Assembly (NCBI RefSeq): GCF_000368025.1
Contig: NZ_KB849211.1
Location: 230,557 to 279,037 of the forward strand
Length of the DNA stretch: 48,481 nucleotides
Direction of reading: 5' to 3'
Source: Acinetobacter parvus DSM 16617 = CIP 108168
GTDB taxonomy: Bacteria > Pseudomonadota > Gammaproteobacteria > Pseudomonadales > Moraxellaceae
Below, one piece after another: positions 1 through 7,805 of this stretch (positions within the stretch are counted from its first letter, which is position 1; the number at the start of each line of letters is the position of its first letter). Position numbers and translations under genes: made by a program. The notes under the pieces are model-generated. The model was not told the DNA's origin, ran no database searches, and worked only from the letters and a program-made list of their open reading frames with translations.

Positions 1-579
1 TTATATTGCAAACCAAATTTAAGCCAGGCTAATCAAGCTCACCGTAAATATCCATATCTGCTCAAAGGGTTGGCTATTCAGCGCAGTAATCAAGTGTGGT
101 CTACGGATATAACGTATATCCCTATGGCAAAAGGCTTTGTTTATTTATGTGCTGTGATTGATTGGCATAGCCGCAAGGTACTTGCGCATAGGGTATCGAT
201 TAGTATGGAGGTGGATTTTTGTATTTCGGTTTTAAATGAAGCGATTGAAAAATATGGATCACCTGAAATATTGAATACAGACCAAGGCAGTCAGTTCACC
301 AGTGATGCATTTATTGATGTATTGAAATCAAATGGCATTCAAATCAGTATGGATGGTAAAGGTCGATGGGTAGATAATGTGATGGTTGAACGATTATGGC
401 GGAGCGTTAAATATGAAGAGGTGTATCTCAAAGCTTATAGCAGTGTCACAGATGCGAAAAAGCAATTAAGTGCATATTTTGAGTTTTATAATTTGAAACG
501 ACCTCATTCGAGTCTAGACAAAATGACACCAAATGAGTTTTACTATGATCAGCTACCCCAACAAAACAAGGTGGCTTAA
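1..579 (+). CDS. IS3-family transposase OrfB (C-terminal part)
   Basis: This is the rve-type DDE integrase domain of an IS3-family transposase, open from the first base of the window and therefore partial at its 5' end. The protein reads identically to the C-terminal part of OrfB in the second copy at 39375. Visible catalytic context: WSTDITYIP with the first Asp, LNTDQGSQFTS with the second Asp, and the terminal region MVERLWRSVKYEEVY with the catalytic Glu. It ends with the family-typical RPHSSLDKMTPNEFY. In the full element OrfB is made by a -1 frameshift from OrfA, so this protein probably has no independent start of its own. Confidence 0.92.
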   Translation, partial: LYCKPNLSQANQAHRKYPYLLKGLAIQRSNQVWSTDITYIPMAKGFVYLCAVIDWHSRKVLAHRVSISMEVDFCISVLNEAIEKYGSPEILNTDQGSQFTSDAFIDVLKSNGIQISMDGKGRWVDNVMVERLWRSVKYEEVYLKAYSSVTDAKKQLSAYFEFYNLKRPHSSLDKMTPNEFYYDQLPQQNKVA

Positions 580-640
580 CTAGAGCGGAATATCACTTAT
601 AAATACGCTTTTAGTTGTTCAAACAAGTGGGACCACCTCT
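1..640 (+). mobile_element. IS3-family insertion sequence, right part (left part outside window)
   Basis: The sequence from base 1 to 640 matches, in opposite orientation, the right part of the complete IS3-family element at 39314-40595, including the stretch after the orfB stop. Its right end is fixed at base 640 by comparison of the two copies: shared sequence ends with CCACCTCT, the complement of the terminal AGAGGTGG repeat, and the flanks then diverge. The next four bases, GGAT, would be the target duplication if this copy also made a 4-bp one, but the other side lies outside the window. The element ends 27 bp before the start codon of the following lipoprotein gene. Confidence 0.9.
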
Positions 641-667
641 GGATGCCACAACGAAAAGGAACGAAAA

Positions 668-1012
668 ATGAATAAATTACTTGTTACATTAGGTCTCGCT
701 GCTACTGTTGCACTTGTGGGCTGTAATAAAGATAAAGCGCCTGAAACAGGTGCAACTACGGGTGAACATTTAGAAAACGCTGCTGAACAGGCTGGTGCTG
801 ACATCAAAGACGCAACAGCAACAGCAACTGACAATGTTGCGACCGCAGTTGATAATGCGGGTGATCAAATTGATGCTGCTGCCGATCATACTGCGAATGC
901 GACTGCGGAAGCTGCTGCAAAAACTGAGGCTGCTGCCCGTGATGCAACCGCAAAAGTTGCTGGTGCGGTAGAGTCAGGCGCTGCTGATGTGAAAGAAAAA
1001 GCTCAACAATAA
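668..1012 (+). CDS. small alanine-rich lipoprotein
   Basis: This 114-residue protein starts with a short basic end, a hydrophobic stretch and a lipobox LVGC at residues 16-19, so it should be a lipid-anchored envelope protein. The mature part is about one-third alanine with interspersed Asp, Glu, Lys and Thr and no large hydrophobic residues, which suggests an extended helix or coiled coil. An AAGGA ribosome-binding site lies at 655-660. The upstream IS3 copy ends at 640, so any native promoter has been displaced and expression may depend on IS sequence. A strong hairpin terminator follows. No specific function can be assigned; similar Ala-rich lipoproteins are common hypothetical proteins in Acinetobacter. 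Confidence 0.8.
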   Translation: MNKLLVTLGLAATVALVGCNKDKAPETGATTGEHLENAAEQAGADIKDATATATDNVATAVDNAGDQIDAAADHTANATAEAAAKTEAAARDATAKVAGAVESGAADVKEKAQQ

Positions 1013-1025
1013 GATTTGTTGATGT

Positions 1026-1055
1026 AAAAAGCCTCTGGTCACAGAGGCTTTTTTT
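1026..1055. terminator. bidirectional Rho-independent terminator
   Basis: The inverted repeat CCTCTG-GTCA-CAGAGG is flanked by an A-run on the left and a T-run on the right. It can end the lipoprotein transcript on the plus strand and the glutathione transferase transcript (stop at 1071) on the minus strand. Confidence 0.85.
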
Positions 1056-1070
1056 ATGCGTATAGTGGAA

Positions 1071-1682
1071 TTAAGCCAATAAGCCCTCATCACGCATGGC
1101 AATTTGTACAGACTGACGCTCAGCGACCTTGTTGCGCAAGGCAACAATATTTGGATATGGCGTTAAATCATGTTCGATATGATTTGACCAGTTTGTAATG
1201 ACAAACAAATAGGCATCTGCTGGACCAAAATTATCATCCACCAGATAATCACACTCTGATTCAGCCAGATAGTTGTCAATATATTTCAATAAACGATCAA
1301 CTTCAGTATAGGCCCTGTTTTTTTCATCATCGGTCAATTTGCCCGTGAAAAATACCGCATAGGCATCATGCAGCTCTGAGTTAAGATAACCCAGCCATTC
1401 AAGCACCTTTGCACGCCCCATGCCTGATGGAGGGATCAAGTCCTGTTTTGGATCGTGCTGTGCCAGAAACGGTAAAATGGCTACATTTTCAGTTAAGATC
1501 AAACCTGGGTTGATTTCCAATGCAGGAACATAACCTTTTGGATTGATTTCGTAATAGTCTGCACCTTTTGAAGTTTTATGTGTTTTTAAATCTACCCGTT
1601 CTAAATCAAAATCTACATTTATTTCATTTAAAATAATATGGGCCGCCAATGAGCAGGCACCTGGTGAATAATACAACTTCAT
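1071..1682 (-). CDS. gstA: glutathione S-transferase, beta-class-like
   Basis: This 203-residue protein has the two-domain glutathione transferase layout. The N-terminal thioredoxin-like half opens with MKLYYSPGACSLAAH, whose Cys10 is the position used by bacterial beta-class enzymes, followed by the cis-Pro in GYVPALE near residue 52 and the glutathione-contacting LTENVAI. The C-terminal helical half includes the conserved DNFGPADAYLF. It probably conjugates or reduces electrophiles with glutathione in the cytoplasm; the natural substrate cannot be read from sequence. The gene is monocistronic, ends at a shared bidirectional terminator, and is divergent from trmB. The symbol is by family resemblance only. 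Confidence 0.88.
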   Translation of the reverse strand: MKLYYSPGACSLAAHIILNEINVDFDLERVDLKTHKTSKGADYYEINPKGYVPALEINPGLILTENVAILPFLAQHDPKQDLIPPSGMGRAKVLEWLGYLNSELHDAYAVFFTGKLTDDEKNRAYTEVDRLLKYIDNYLAESECDYLVDDNFGPADAYLFVITNWSNHIEHDLTPYPNIVALRNKVAERQSVQIAMRDEGLLA

Positions 1683-1943
1683 GTTTGATCCTTGTTATTT
1701 AACATTAATGTTTTAAAATGCTTCATCCAAACTTTCAAGCTTTGTTTGTTACTGATTTGCAAAAAAGTATGTTTTTGTACTTTTCACGCATTTTAAGTTG
1801 CCATTGATGTGCTGTTTATAAAAATTCTATCCCGATGTTAAGCGCTAAACGTGACGATACCATGTCAAAATCTCACTAAAAATTTGACTTGATCAACTGA
1901 ACACTTACAATACGGCATTTCTATAATTTATATCCCCAGAATC

Positions 1944-2660
1944 ATGTCAAACGATCAGTTAGAAACGCAAATTACGGAACTTGACAATTTACCTGAGCAT
2001 CGTGAAATTGTGACGTTTATGCGTCGTTCAGCTCCACTCAACACATCTCAACGCACTGCGCTCGAAGATTATCGTGGCTTAATTCTGGAATATCCTGTTG
2101 GCGACCTGCGTCAGCACTTTGAACAGCCAGAACGCCCACTGACTGTGGAAATTGGTTTTGGTATGGGCCGCTCACTGGTGCTTATGGCAAAGGCCAATCC
2201 TGAACGTAATTTTGTCGGTATTGAGGTGCACGTTCCTGGTATCGCACAATGTGTTTATGAAGCAGGTATGGCGGGATTAAAGAATTTACGGGTACTGGAT
2301 GCAGATGCAATTCAGGTACTTCGTGAAATGCCTGACAATAGCATTAACTGTGTACAACTCTATTTCCCTGATCCGTGGCAGAAAAAGCGTCACTTCAAGC
2401 GTCGTTTCGTTATCCATGAGCGCATGCAGTTGGTTGAACAAAAGCTGGAGTTGGGTGGTACATTCCACGCGGCAACCGATTGGGAACCCTATGCGGAATG
2501 GATGCTGGACGTTCTGGATAATCGCCCGAATCTGGAAAATGTGGCAGGTAAAGGTCAAAGCTACCCTCGCCCTGACTGGCGACCAGTTACCAAATTCGAG
2601 CGCCGTGGTATTGAGTCTGGCCATAAAATTAATGATTTCCTGTTTAAGAAAATCAATTAA
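1944..2660 (+). CDS. trmB: tRNA (guanine-N7-)-methyltransferase TrmB
   Basis: TrmB transfers a methyl group from S-adenosylmethionine to N7 of G46 in the variable loop of many tRNAs. The 238-residue length is normal for the bacterial enzyme. The SAM-binding Rossmann motif is seen as VEIGFGMGRSLVLMAKANP near residues 67-85. The family signature QLYFPDPWQKKRHFKRR lies near residues 138-154, and the C-terminal TKFERRG near residue 217 matches the conserved substrate-contacting region. The start at 1944 is the first ATG after the upstream gap and gives the usual N-terminal extension. The gene stands alone and converges with the DyP peroxidase gene; a perfect 7-bp hairpin lies between them. Confidence 0.96.
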   Translation: MSNDQLETQITELDNLPEHREIVTFMRRSAPLNTSQRTALEDYRGLILEYPVGDLRQHFEQPERPLTVEIGFGMGRSLVLMAKANPERNFVGIEVHVPGIAQCVYEAGMAGLKNLRVLDADAIQVLREMPDNSINCVQLYFPDPWQKKRHFKRRFVIHERMQLVEQKLELGGTFHAATDWEPYAEWMLDVLDNRPNLENVAGKGQSYPRPDWRPVTKFERRGIESGHKINDFLFKKIN

Positions 2661-2681
2661 CATCAGAATTTAATTCATAGC

Positions 2682-2701
2682 GGACAGATTACCGTCTGTC
2701 C
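2682..2701. terminator. hairpin between convergent genes
   Basis: A perfect 7-bp stem GGACAGA/TCTGTCC with a 6-base loop lies between the trmB and DyP stops. No clear T-run follows on either strand, so it is only a possible transcription end. Confidence 0.4.
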
Positions 2702-2722
2702 CTACACCAAATGCAATATGCT

Positions 2723-3664
2723 TTAGTCACCCAAATCATCTAGAAAATCAAAGGTAGGTACAAAGAACAGGCTACCTGAAACGGCGGTACTAAAATCGAG
2801 TAAACGATCAATGTGACCATTTCCCTTACCGAGAAACATATTTTCCAGCATGGTCTTGGTAATATTGAATGAGCGCGAATAACCGATAAAGAACGTGCCA
2901 TATTCCCCCTCGGTTGGATTGGAGAATGGCATATTGGCCCTTAGAATTTTTAACTCGTTGCCCTCTGCATCATGTGCCTTACTCACCACATTATGCGCAT
3001 TTTGGGGCTTCACATCATCACCCAGTTCAACATCATCATATTTCTTTCGACCAATCACTTTTTCCTGTTCTTCAGTGGTCAGGCTTTTCCATATCTCCAT
3101 GTTATGCAAATATTTCTGGATAAAGACATAACTACCACCAAGGAACTCGACATCTTCCTGTCCGACATAGGCAATATCCTTGGCAATTTCATGTTCAGGA
3201 TTTTCCGTACCATCCACAAAACCAAGAATGGCACGACCATCAAAGTATCTAAAACCCTTGGTTTCGCTGATCGGATAGGTATGTTCCTTTAACTGATCAT
3301 GCAGAATGGAAGCCAGTTCATAGCAAATCGCCATTTGGTTGGCACGAATATGAAAAAACAGGTCTCCTGTGGTTGCAACCGCTGTATGTCGAGGTCCCTT
3401 GAGTTCCTGAAACGGCACAAGCTCCTTAGGCTTATTCATTTCGGGAAATAAAAGGTCCCAGGCATGCGAACCAATCCCTACAGAAGCACTGAAATTTCCC
3501 TGCGGAAAACGGTTGGTCAGACTACGTACCAAAGCGGAGAAATTGGCCAAAAAGTCAATAATTTCTGAGTGATCAGGATTGGTATTGATGCCCAACACAA
3601 TAAACAGGGCATTCTCACCTGAAAGATTATTGATCACAGGTTGTGGTCTTAAAGATATATTCAT
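2723..3664 (-). CDS. DyP-type heme peroxidase
   Basis: This 313-residue protein belongs to the dye-decolorizing peroxidase family, cytoplasmic YfeX-like type B by length. The hallmark GxxDG motif is present as ILGFVDGTENP, carrying the catalytic Asp, in the central part. The downstream HNVVSKAHD, RANMPFSNP and FFIGYSRS segments match the family's heme-binding and distal-Arg regions. There is no signal peptide or Tat motif. These enzymes oxidise porphyrinogens or aromatic substrates with hydrogen peroxide; the natural substrate here is unknown. The gene is transcribed alone, convergent with trmB. Confidence 0.92.
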   Translation of the reverse strand: MNISLRPQPVINNLSGENALFIVLGINTNPDHSEIIDFLANFSALVRSLTNRFPQGNFSASVGIGSHAWDLLFPEMNKPKELVPFQELKGPRHTAVATTGDLFFHIRANQMAICYELASILHDQLKEHTYPISETKGFRYFDGRAILGFVDGTENPEHEIAKDIAYVGQEDVEFLGGSYVFIQKYLHNMEIWKSLTTEEQEKVIGRKKYDDVELGDDVKPQNAHNVVSKAHDAEGNELKILRANMPFSNPTEGEYGTFFIGYSRSFNITKTMLENMFLGKGNGHIDRLLDFSTAVSGSLFFVPTFDFLDDLGD

Positions 3665-4090
3665 AATTTTTCGGAATGGATGAGTTCAGTTCGCTTATCC
3701 TACACATATCATTTTGTTTTAGGTATCAGCTCAAAAACAAATGTTTAAGATTTATTCAGTATATAAAACAAAACCATTGCCACGGCAGAAACTTGCCAAA
3801 GTGAGATTGACCTTTTTGCCATCTCAATTGTCATACTGGTTGGTGCAGAAATCGTTGCCAATGATGCATACAACACTGCTGAGCGTAGCCATTATTCTCT
3901 TGTTTATGCTTTTTTTGCTCTGAATTGTCCATGCGACCGTCCTCATCTGAGCTATTTTTATCTAAAATTCGCTTTAGATTGAACATGAAAAGGCAACATT
4001 TACTATGCTGAATATGTTCGATTGCATTAATGCATTCTGGAATATCCAAACGCCTCAGCCTAGATGACAGGCTTATTCATAAAGCTTAAC
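3665..4090. other. 425-bp gap with a possible decayed coding remnant
   Basis: No intact gene is seen between the DyP start and the DUF2520 stop. On the plus strand a 71-codon open stretch without a start codon runs from 3767 to the stop at 3982 and contains a plausible hydrophobic segment (FAISIVILVGAEIVAN). It could be the tail of a gene whose front is lost. I do not recognise it, and a chance open frame cannot be excluded. Confidence 0.3.
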
Positions 4091-4873
4091 TCATCCATTG
4101 ATTTGGTGGTGTTTAAAAATCCCCTCACTCAGCAATACATAGATATTCTGTAAATCCTTACGATCTGCCTCAGCCAGCAACTGACCATGCATCTGTAGAA
4201 TATTCTGGTCACCCCGCATGGCAGGCCCAGTTTGCATGGTTTTCGGATCATGCTTTGTGGCCTTGTCCGCAGTTTCCAGAATCAGGGGATAAAGCAGGCT
4301 AAAATCAACTTGTTCAGCCTCAACAATCTGCTGGGCCATGTCATAACAATAATTACTGAAATTACATGCAAACACTGCCGCCAGATGCAGGGTCTGACGC
4401 TGCTTGGAACTGTATTGATAAACTTGGCTACTTAGGCTATTTGCCAATTGTGTTAAAGCTTCCAAGTCTTGCTGCTCAGTTGCTTCCACAAACAATGGCG
4501 TTTCCAGCCAGTTCACTTCACGCTCAAAGCTAAAGGTTTGCAGTGGATAAAATACACCTGCCCGCGAATGTGTGTGCTCAATGACTGCTAGGCTGGTACT
4601 ACCAGAGGTATGAACGATCAAATTTTGTGGTAAATATCCAGTAATTGAATAAATGACTTGGGAAATGGCCTGATCACTTACTGCAACAATTACTAGATCA
4701 ACCTGTGGATCAAGCTGGCAGGGACTGTCGATTGCCTGTGCATCAAGCTGCTGCGCCAACTTTTGCGCATGGGCCAGCTTAGGGCTAAAGACCTGTACAA
4801 TCTGATGTTGGTTCTGTAATGCCAACGCCAAATGGGTTGCCACACGCCCAGAACCAATGAGGGTGATTTTCAT
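4091..4873 (-). CDS. Rossmann-fold DUF2520-domain protein
   Basis: This 260-residue protein has an N-terminal NAD(P)-binding Rossmann domain starting at residue 4 with the dinucleotide motif GSGRVATHLALAL, followed by VDLVIVAVSDQAIS near residues 58-71. The C-terminal half is the helical DUF2520 domain, with HLAAVFACNFSNY near residue 162 as its most recognisable stretch. The architecture resembles pyrroline-5-carboxylate and F420-dependent reductases, but the substrate is not known. The gene is preceded at 4929-4956 by the terminator of the broken lipoprotein gene upstream, so it has its own promoter. Confidence 0.85.
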   Translation of the reverse strand: MKITLIGSGRVATHLALALQNQHQIVQVFSPKLAHAQKLAQQLDAQAIDSPCQLDPQVDLVIVAVSDQAISQVIYSITGYLPQNLIVHTSGSTSLAVIEHTHSRAGVFYPLQTFSFEREVNWLETPLFVEATEQQDLEALTQLANSLSSQVYQYSSKQRQTLHLAAVFACNFSNYCYDMAQQIVEAEQVDFSLLYPLILETADKATKHDPKTMQTGPAMRGDQNILQMHGQLLAEADRKDLQNIYVLLSEGIFKHHQING

Positions 4874-4928
4874 AGCAGCTCTCTATCAGGAAATTTGCTC
4901 AAGCATAGCAAAATGAAATACAAGAAAT

Positions 4929-4956
4929 AAAATCGAGCTATGGATAGCTCGATTTT
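4929..4956 (-). terminator. Rho-independent terminator of the LprI-like gene
   Basis: A perfect 13-bp inverted repeat, core ATCGAGCTAT/ATAGCTCGAT, is flanked by A4 on one side and T4 on the other. It lies about 45 bp past the stop of the broken lipoprotein gene. Confidence 0.85.
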
Positions 4957-5892
4957 ATGCAGAAATCTCAATCAACCCGTTTAAAAGTTAAAAAAGACCT
5001 GTTAATTAAACACATTATTCAAGTAAACCACACGCTCAACCGTACGCTTGGTGAAACATTGCGTATATTGCATATCCTGATTCTGCTGACGCATTGCATC
5101 ATTCCAGTACCGTGCCTGCTTTTGATAGGTTTCCATATCTTTTTCAGCAATATCATAGACACTCTTTTGTGACAGCACCTTACAGTCCACATCGCGTTTT
5201 TCAAACCAGTCGGACTGGTCTTGCTGCAACTGTGCTTTTTGCTCAGGCGTAAATTGATCCCAAGCTTGATTTAAACGCTCAACCTGTTTGGCTTTTTCAG
5301 CATCTAACTCTTTTTTACGCACATCCATAGCTTTTTGTGCCAAGTCAGTTTGAGCAGACTCATTGGCATCATACTCTTGTTGATATGCTGCCCCTTCTTT
5401 TTCAATCCGCTGATTTTCCTTTAAATAAGCAACATACTGCACCGCCCTTGTTGCCATAAACACCACACCCTCAATCACAGAGTTCTGACTTGGGATATTA
5501 AAGACCAAACCATCTTTATCCGTTTTGGTGAGGTCATACAAGAACTCGCCTTTTAATTGGTCATCTTCAAGACTTAGTGGATATTCGCTATCGGAAAAAT
5601 GATCATTCAGGGTATATGGCTTACAACTCTCTTCACACTCCCCATCACCCTGATATTTTTGTTCTTCAAAATAGGCATTTTCTGCACGTTTCTGTAAGCC
5701 TTTCGGGAAAGAAATCACCAACTGGCTTTCGCAGTTTAATTTGGTTGTTGATGCTTCCCCACTCTCAGCCTCTAAAGTACGCACATTGGTAATTTCAAAC
5801 TTGAGTCCCTTGTTGATTTTATCAAGAATGTCATAGTCAGACTGGTAGTCACTTTGTCTTAAACTACGGTCAATCTGTTTTAAATATTCTTT

Positions 5893-6604
5893 GGGGCTGT
5901 AGTAGATAAGGTCAAATACCCGTCCAATCCAACAGTATTTCGAGCTGTTGTTTTGGACTCCCATAGTTAAATCTAAACTCACATTCTTTAATAAACAATG
6001 GAAAGGCATTTCGGTCAATCCCATTGTACTTCCTTAGGATGCGTTTAGCTTGATTCCAGAAATTTTCTACACCATTAATATGATTTCGACCTTTTGCAAA
6101 ATCTTTAGAATGGTTAATTCGCTCATGATAAAAACAATTAACATCAAGCACATTGTAGCTTCGATAGCTATCAGTATAAACCACACTATCAGGCGCTACT
6201 TTACGTGTAATAACAGGCATTAATGTATCAGACTTGGTATCAGGGACAACCTTGACATAAACCATACCACCGCGCTTTAGTATACCAAATACAGCCACTT
6301 TTCCACCAGCACCACGCCCACGCTTTCCCTTACGAGTGCCACCAAAGTAGCTTTCATCTAACTCAACCTCTCCCTCAAAAATATCATCGGCAGTTTGGTC
6401 AAGGTGGTACATGATTATTTCACGTATTTTTCTATAAAATAGTGCCGCAGTATTAGGCTGAATATCCAGCAAATTGGCCGCAGTTCTAGCTGTTACCTCA
6501 GCAACAAAGAACTCGACAAGCTTTCTTTGGGTATTTTTATCTAATTTACAACGATTTATCTTCATTTTCATAGAGTAGCACTTCTGCTAATCTACTACAG
6601 CCCC
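5893..6604 (-). mobile_element. IS1595-family (IS1016-type) insertion sequence
   Basis: The ends are near-perfect inverted repeats beginning GGGGCTGTAGTAGAT. The element is 712 bp and is bracketed by an exact 8-bp duplication, TATTCTTT, at 5885-5892 and 6605-6612. Size, end sequence, single transposase and 8-bp duplication all fit the IS1016 group. The intact duplication indicates simple transposition with no later rearrangement at this site. Confidence 0.93.
5912..6571 (-). CDS. IS1595-family transposase
   Basis: This 219-residue transposase has the ISXO2-like DDE domain. Visible parts are the N-terminal helical region, VELDESYFGGTRKGKRGRG with the first catalytic Asp/Glu context near residue 73, VVYTDSYRSY with the second Asp, and HINGVENFWNQAKR with the Asn/Glu-type third position followed by FRFNYG. 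It fills almost the whole element, as in IS1016. The frame appears intact, so the element may still be active. Confidence 0.9.
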   Translation of the reverse strand: MKMKINRCKLDKNTQRKLVEFFVAEVTARTAANLLDIQPNTAALFYRKIREIIMYHLDQTADDIFEGEVELDESYFGGTRKGKRGRGAGGKVAVFGILKRGGMVYVKVVPDTKSDTLMPVITRKVAPDSVVYTDSYRSYNVLDVNCFYHERINHSKDFAKGRNHINGVENFWNQAKRILRKYNGIDRNAFPLFIKECEFRFNYGSPKQQLEILLDWTGI

Positions 6605-6910
6605 TATTCTTTTTTCAACGCCGCCTGAATATGGTTGAGATTTTCCTGATTGGTACAGCTCCACTCGGAAGCAGCCGTTGCGGTGTCTTCGGCTTTCTCA
6701 GTTGGCTTTAATTTATTACAACCCACCAATAACATTGTCGTTGTCAAAGTTGTAAATATAAAAAACCTGTTCATTTAGAATCACCCTCTTGTCTTGTTTT
6801 TTTCTGGCGTATTCTACTCAATTTAAAAGCATATTTTCGAGTTTTTTCTTTATTTTACTTTAAACAGTCCTATTTATAATTAAATAGCTAAAGTAAATGG
6901 TCAAAATAAA

Positions 6911-6936
6911 AAAAGTTATGTCGCCATAACGCTTTT
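6911..6936 (-). terminator. Rho-independent terminator
   Basis: The stem GTTATG/CATAAC with loop TCGC or its complement is extended by A/T pairs. On the minus strand it is followed by a run of Ts, so it ends transcripts from the OmpA-family remnant upstream. Confidence 0.75.
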
Positions 6937-6958
6937 CAAGCATTGCTTAAATAACTGG

Positions 6959-7624
6959 TTAAGGGCTTACTGAAAATTCAATACTGCGGTTTTTAAAACG
7001 CCACTCTTCTGTTGCATTATCTGCCAGTGAATCACATGTCCCCATCTTTCACCTCACTAACTGGTATAACCAAATGAGTGAAAAACTGGCAACAAACAGG
7101 GCAAAAAATGGGAAAATTCGATGATGCCTATGAGGCTCAGGTGGCATTTCTGGCAAGGGTTCTTCTGACTGTTCAGGTTCGTTTAATTTAAGCTGATTTA
7201 AAGGTAAAAGCACCTCGGCACTCCAAACAGGCAACAGTGCCTGAATCGACACACTATGCTCCCTAAGATAATGAATAATATAGATGGCCTCATGGCCAAC
7301 CTCAGCTGAAAGCACAGCCAAGCTTTTAGGAATTGCTCGATTTAAGGTGGTCTCTACTTCTGTAACTGAAAGTTTTCCAGCGGCAAGATGTATAAGCAAT
7401 GAATTGATCACCTGATTATTATTTTCCAGTAAATCAGATAGACAAGGCCTTAGCTTTTCCTTAAGTTGATCAATCAGTTCTGGATTTGCTAAAAAACGAC
7501 TTAAGAGAATTGGGTAGAATCTTGATAAGATGGCATTTTTTTCATTGACCAGGCAAGTTTGGTCATTGACGATGACCGATGAAACTTTCTGTTTAAGTAA
7601 CTCGATTGGATTTATAGACATATA
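6959..7624 (-). pseudogene. OmpA-family protein gene with internal deletion
   Basis: The 5' part (7624-7049) encodes 191 residues: a helical N-terminal domain and one transmembrane segment near the end (IFPFFALFVASFSLIWLY), then a TGA. In the same frame past that stop, codons down to a TAA at 6959 read GTCDSLADNATEEWRFKNRS then IEFSVSP, which is the typical C-terminus of an OmpA-like peptidoglycan-binding domain. The middle of the OmpA domain is missing, so the gene has probably suffered an internal deletion. The start at 7624 is chosen for the TGGAG ribosome-binding site a few bases upstream; an ATG at 7642 lacks one. A truncated membrane protein may still be made. Confidence 0.7.
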
Positions 7625-7760
7625 CTTTACTCCAATTTCCATTCAACCGCTTTATCGTATTAGCCGAGCCTTAGATATTTGTTATTACTTTAATGAATTT
7701 TTCTTAGTTTTAATCTGTTCTATAAACTTTCAATACAACACTTACATCACATTTTACAAA

Positions 7761-7790
7761 GCAGAATAAGGTGCAGTCAACTTATTCTGC
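7761..7790 (-). terminator. terminator after pyrC'
   Basis: A perfect 10-bp stem GCAGAATAAG/CTTATTCTGC with a 10-base loop lies 15 bp past the pyrC' stop. It is followed by short T-rich sequence on both strands. Confidence 0.7.
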
Positions 7791-7805
7791 CTTTTATGAT
7801 AATTA

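Larger units (their letters stand above)
5002..6774 (-). pseudogene. LprI-like (DUF1311) lipoprotein gene split by an IS1595-family element
   Basis: The gene is in two pieces, 6774-6605 and 5892-5002, separated by a 712-bp insertion sequence. The first piece encodes a signal peptide with lipobox LVGC (Cys19) and about 37 residues of mature protein up to HIQAALKKE. The second continues with YLKQIDRSLRQ. Removing the IS and one copy of the 8-bp duplication restores a continuous frame of about 350 residues. The C-terminal part contains a coiled-coil Glu/Lys/Gln-rich stretch and a DUF1311-like region with paired cysteines, as in lysozyme-inhibitor LprI proteins. A reading frame beginning at 6024 inside the IS fuses IS sequence to the C-terminal part but has no signal peptide. 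Confidence 0.85.

Noticed and set aside
2286..2673. Open frames on both strands overlapping the end of trmB
   Set aside because: The trmB frame carries the family motifs throughout; these are shadows.
5912..6024. Front of the open frame from 6024 to 5002 as a natural protein start
   Set aside because: The first 44 codons lie inside the IS1595 element; the true N-terminus with signal peptide is at 6774-6605.
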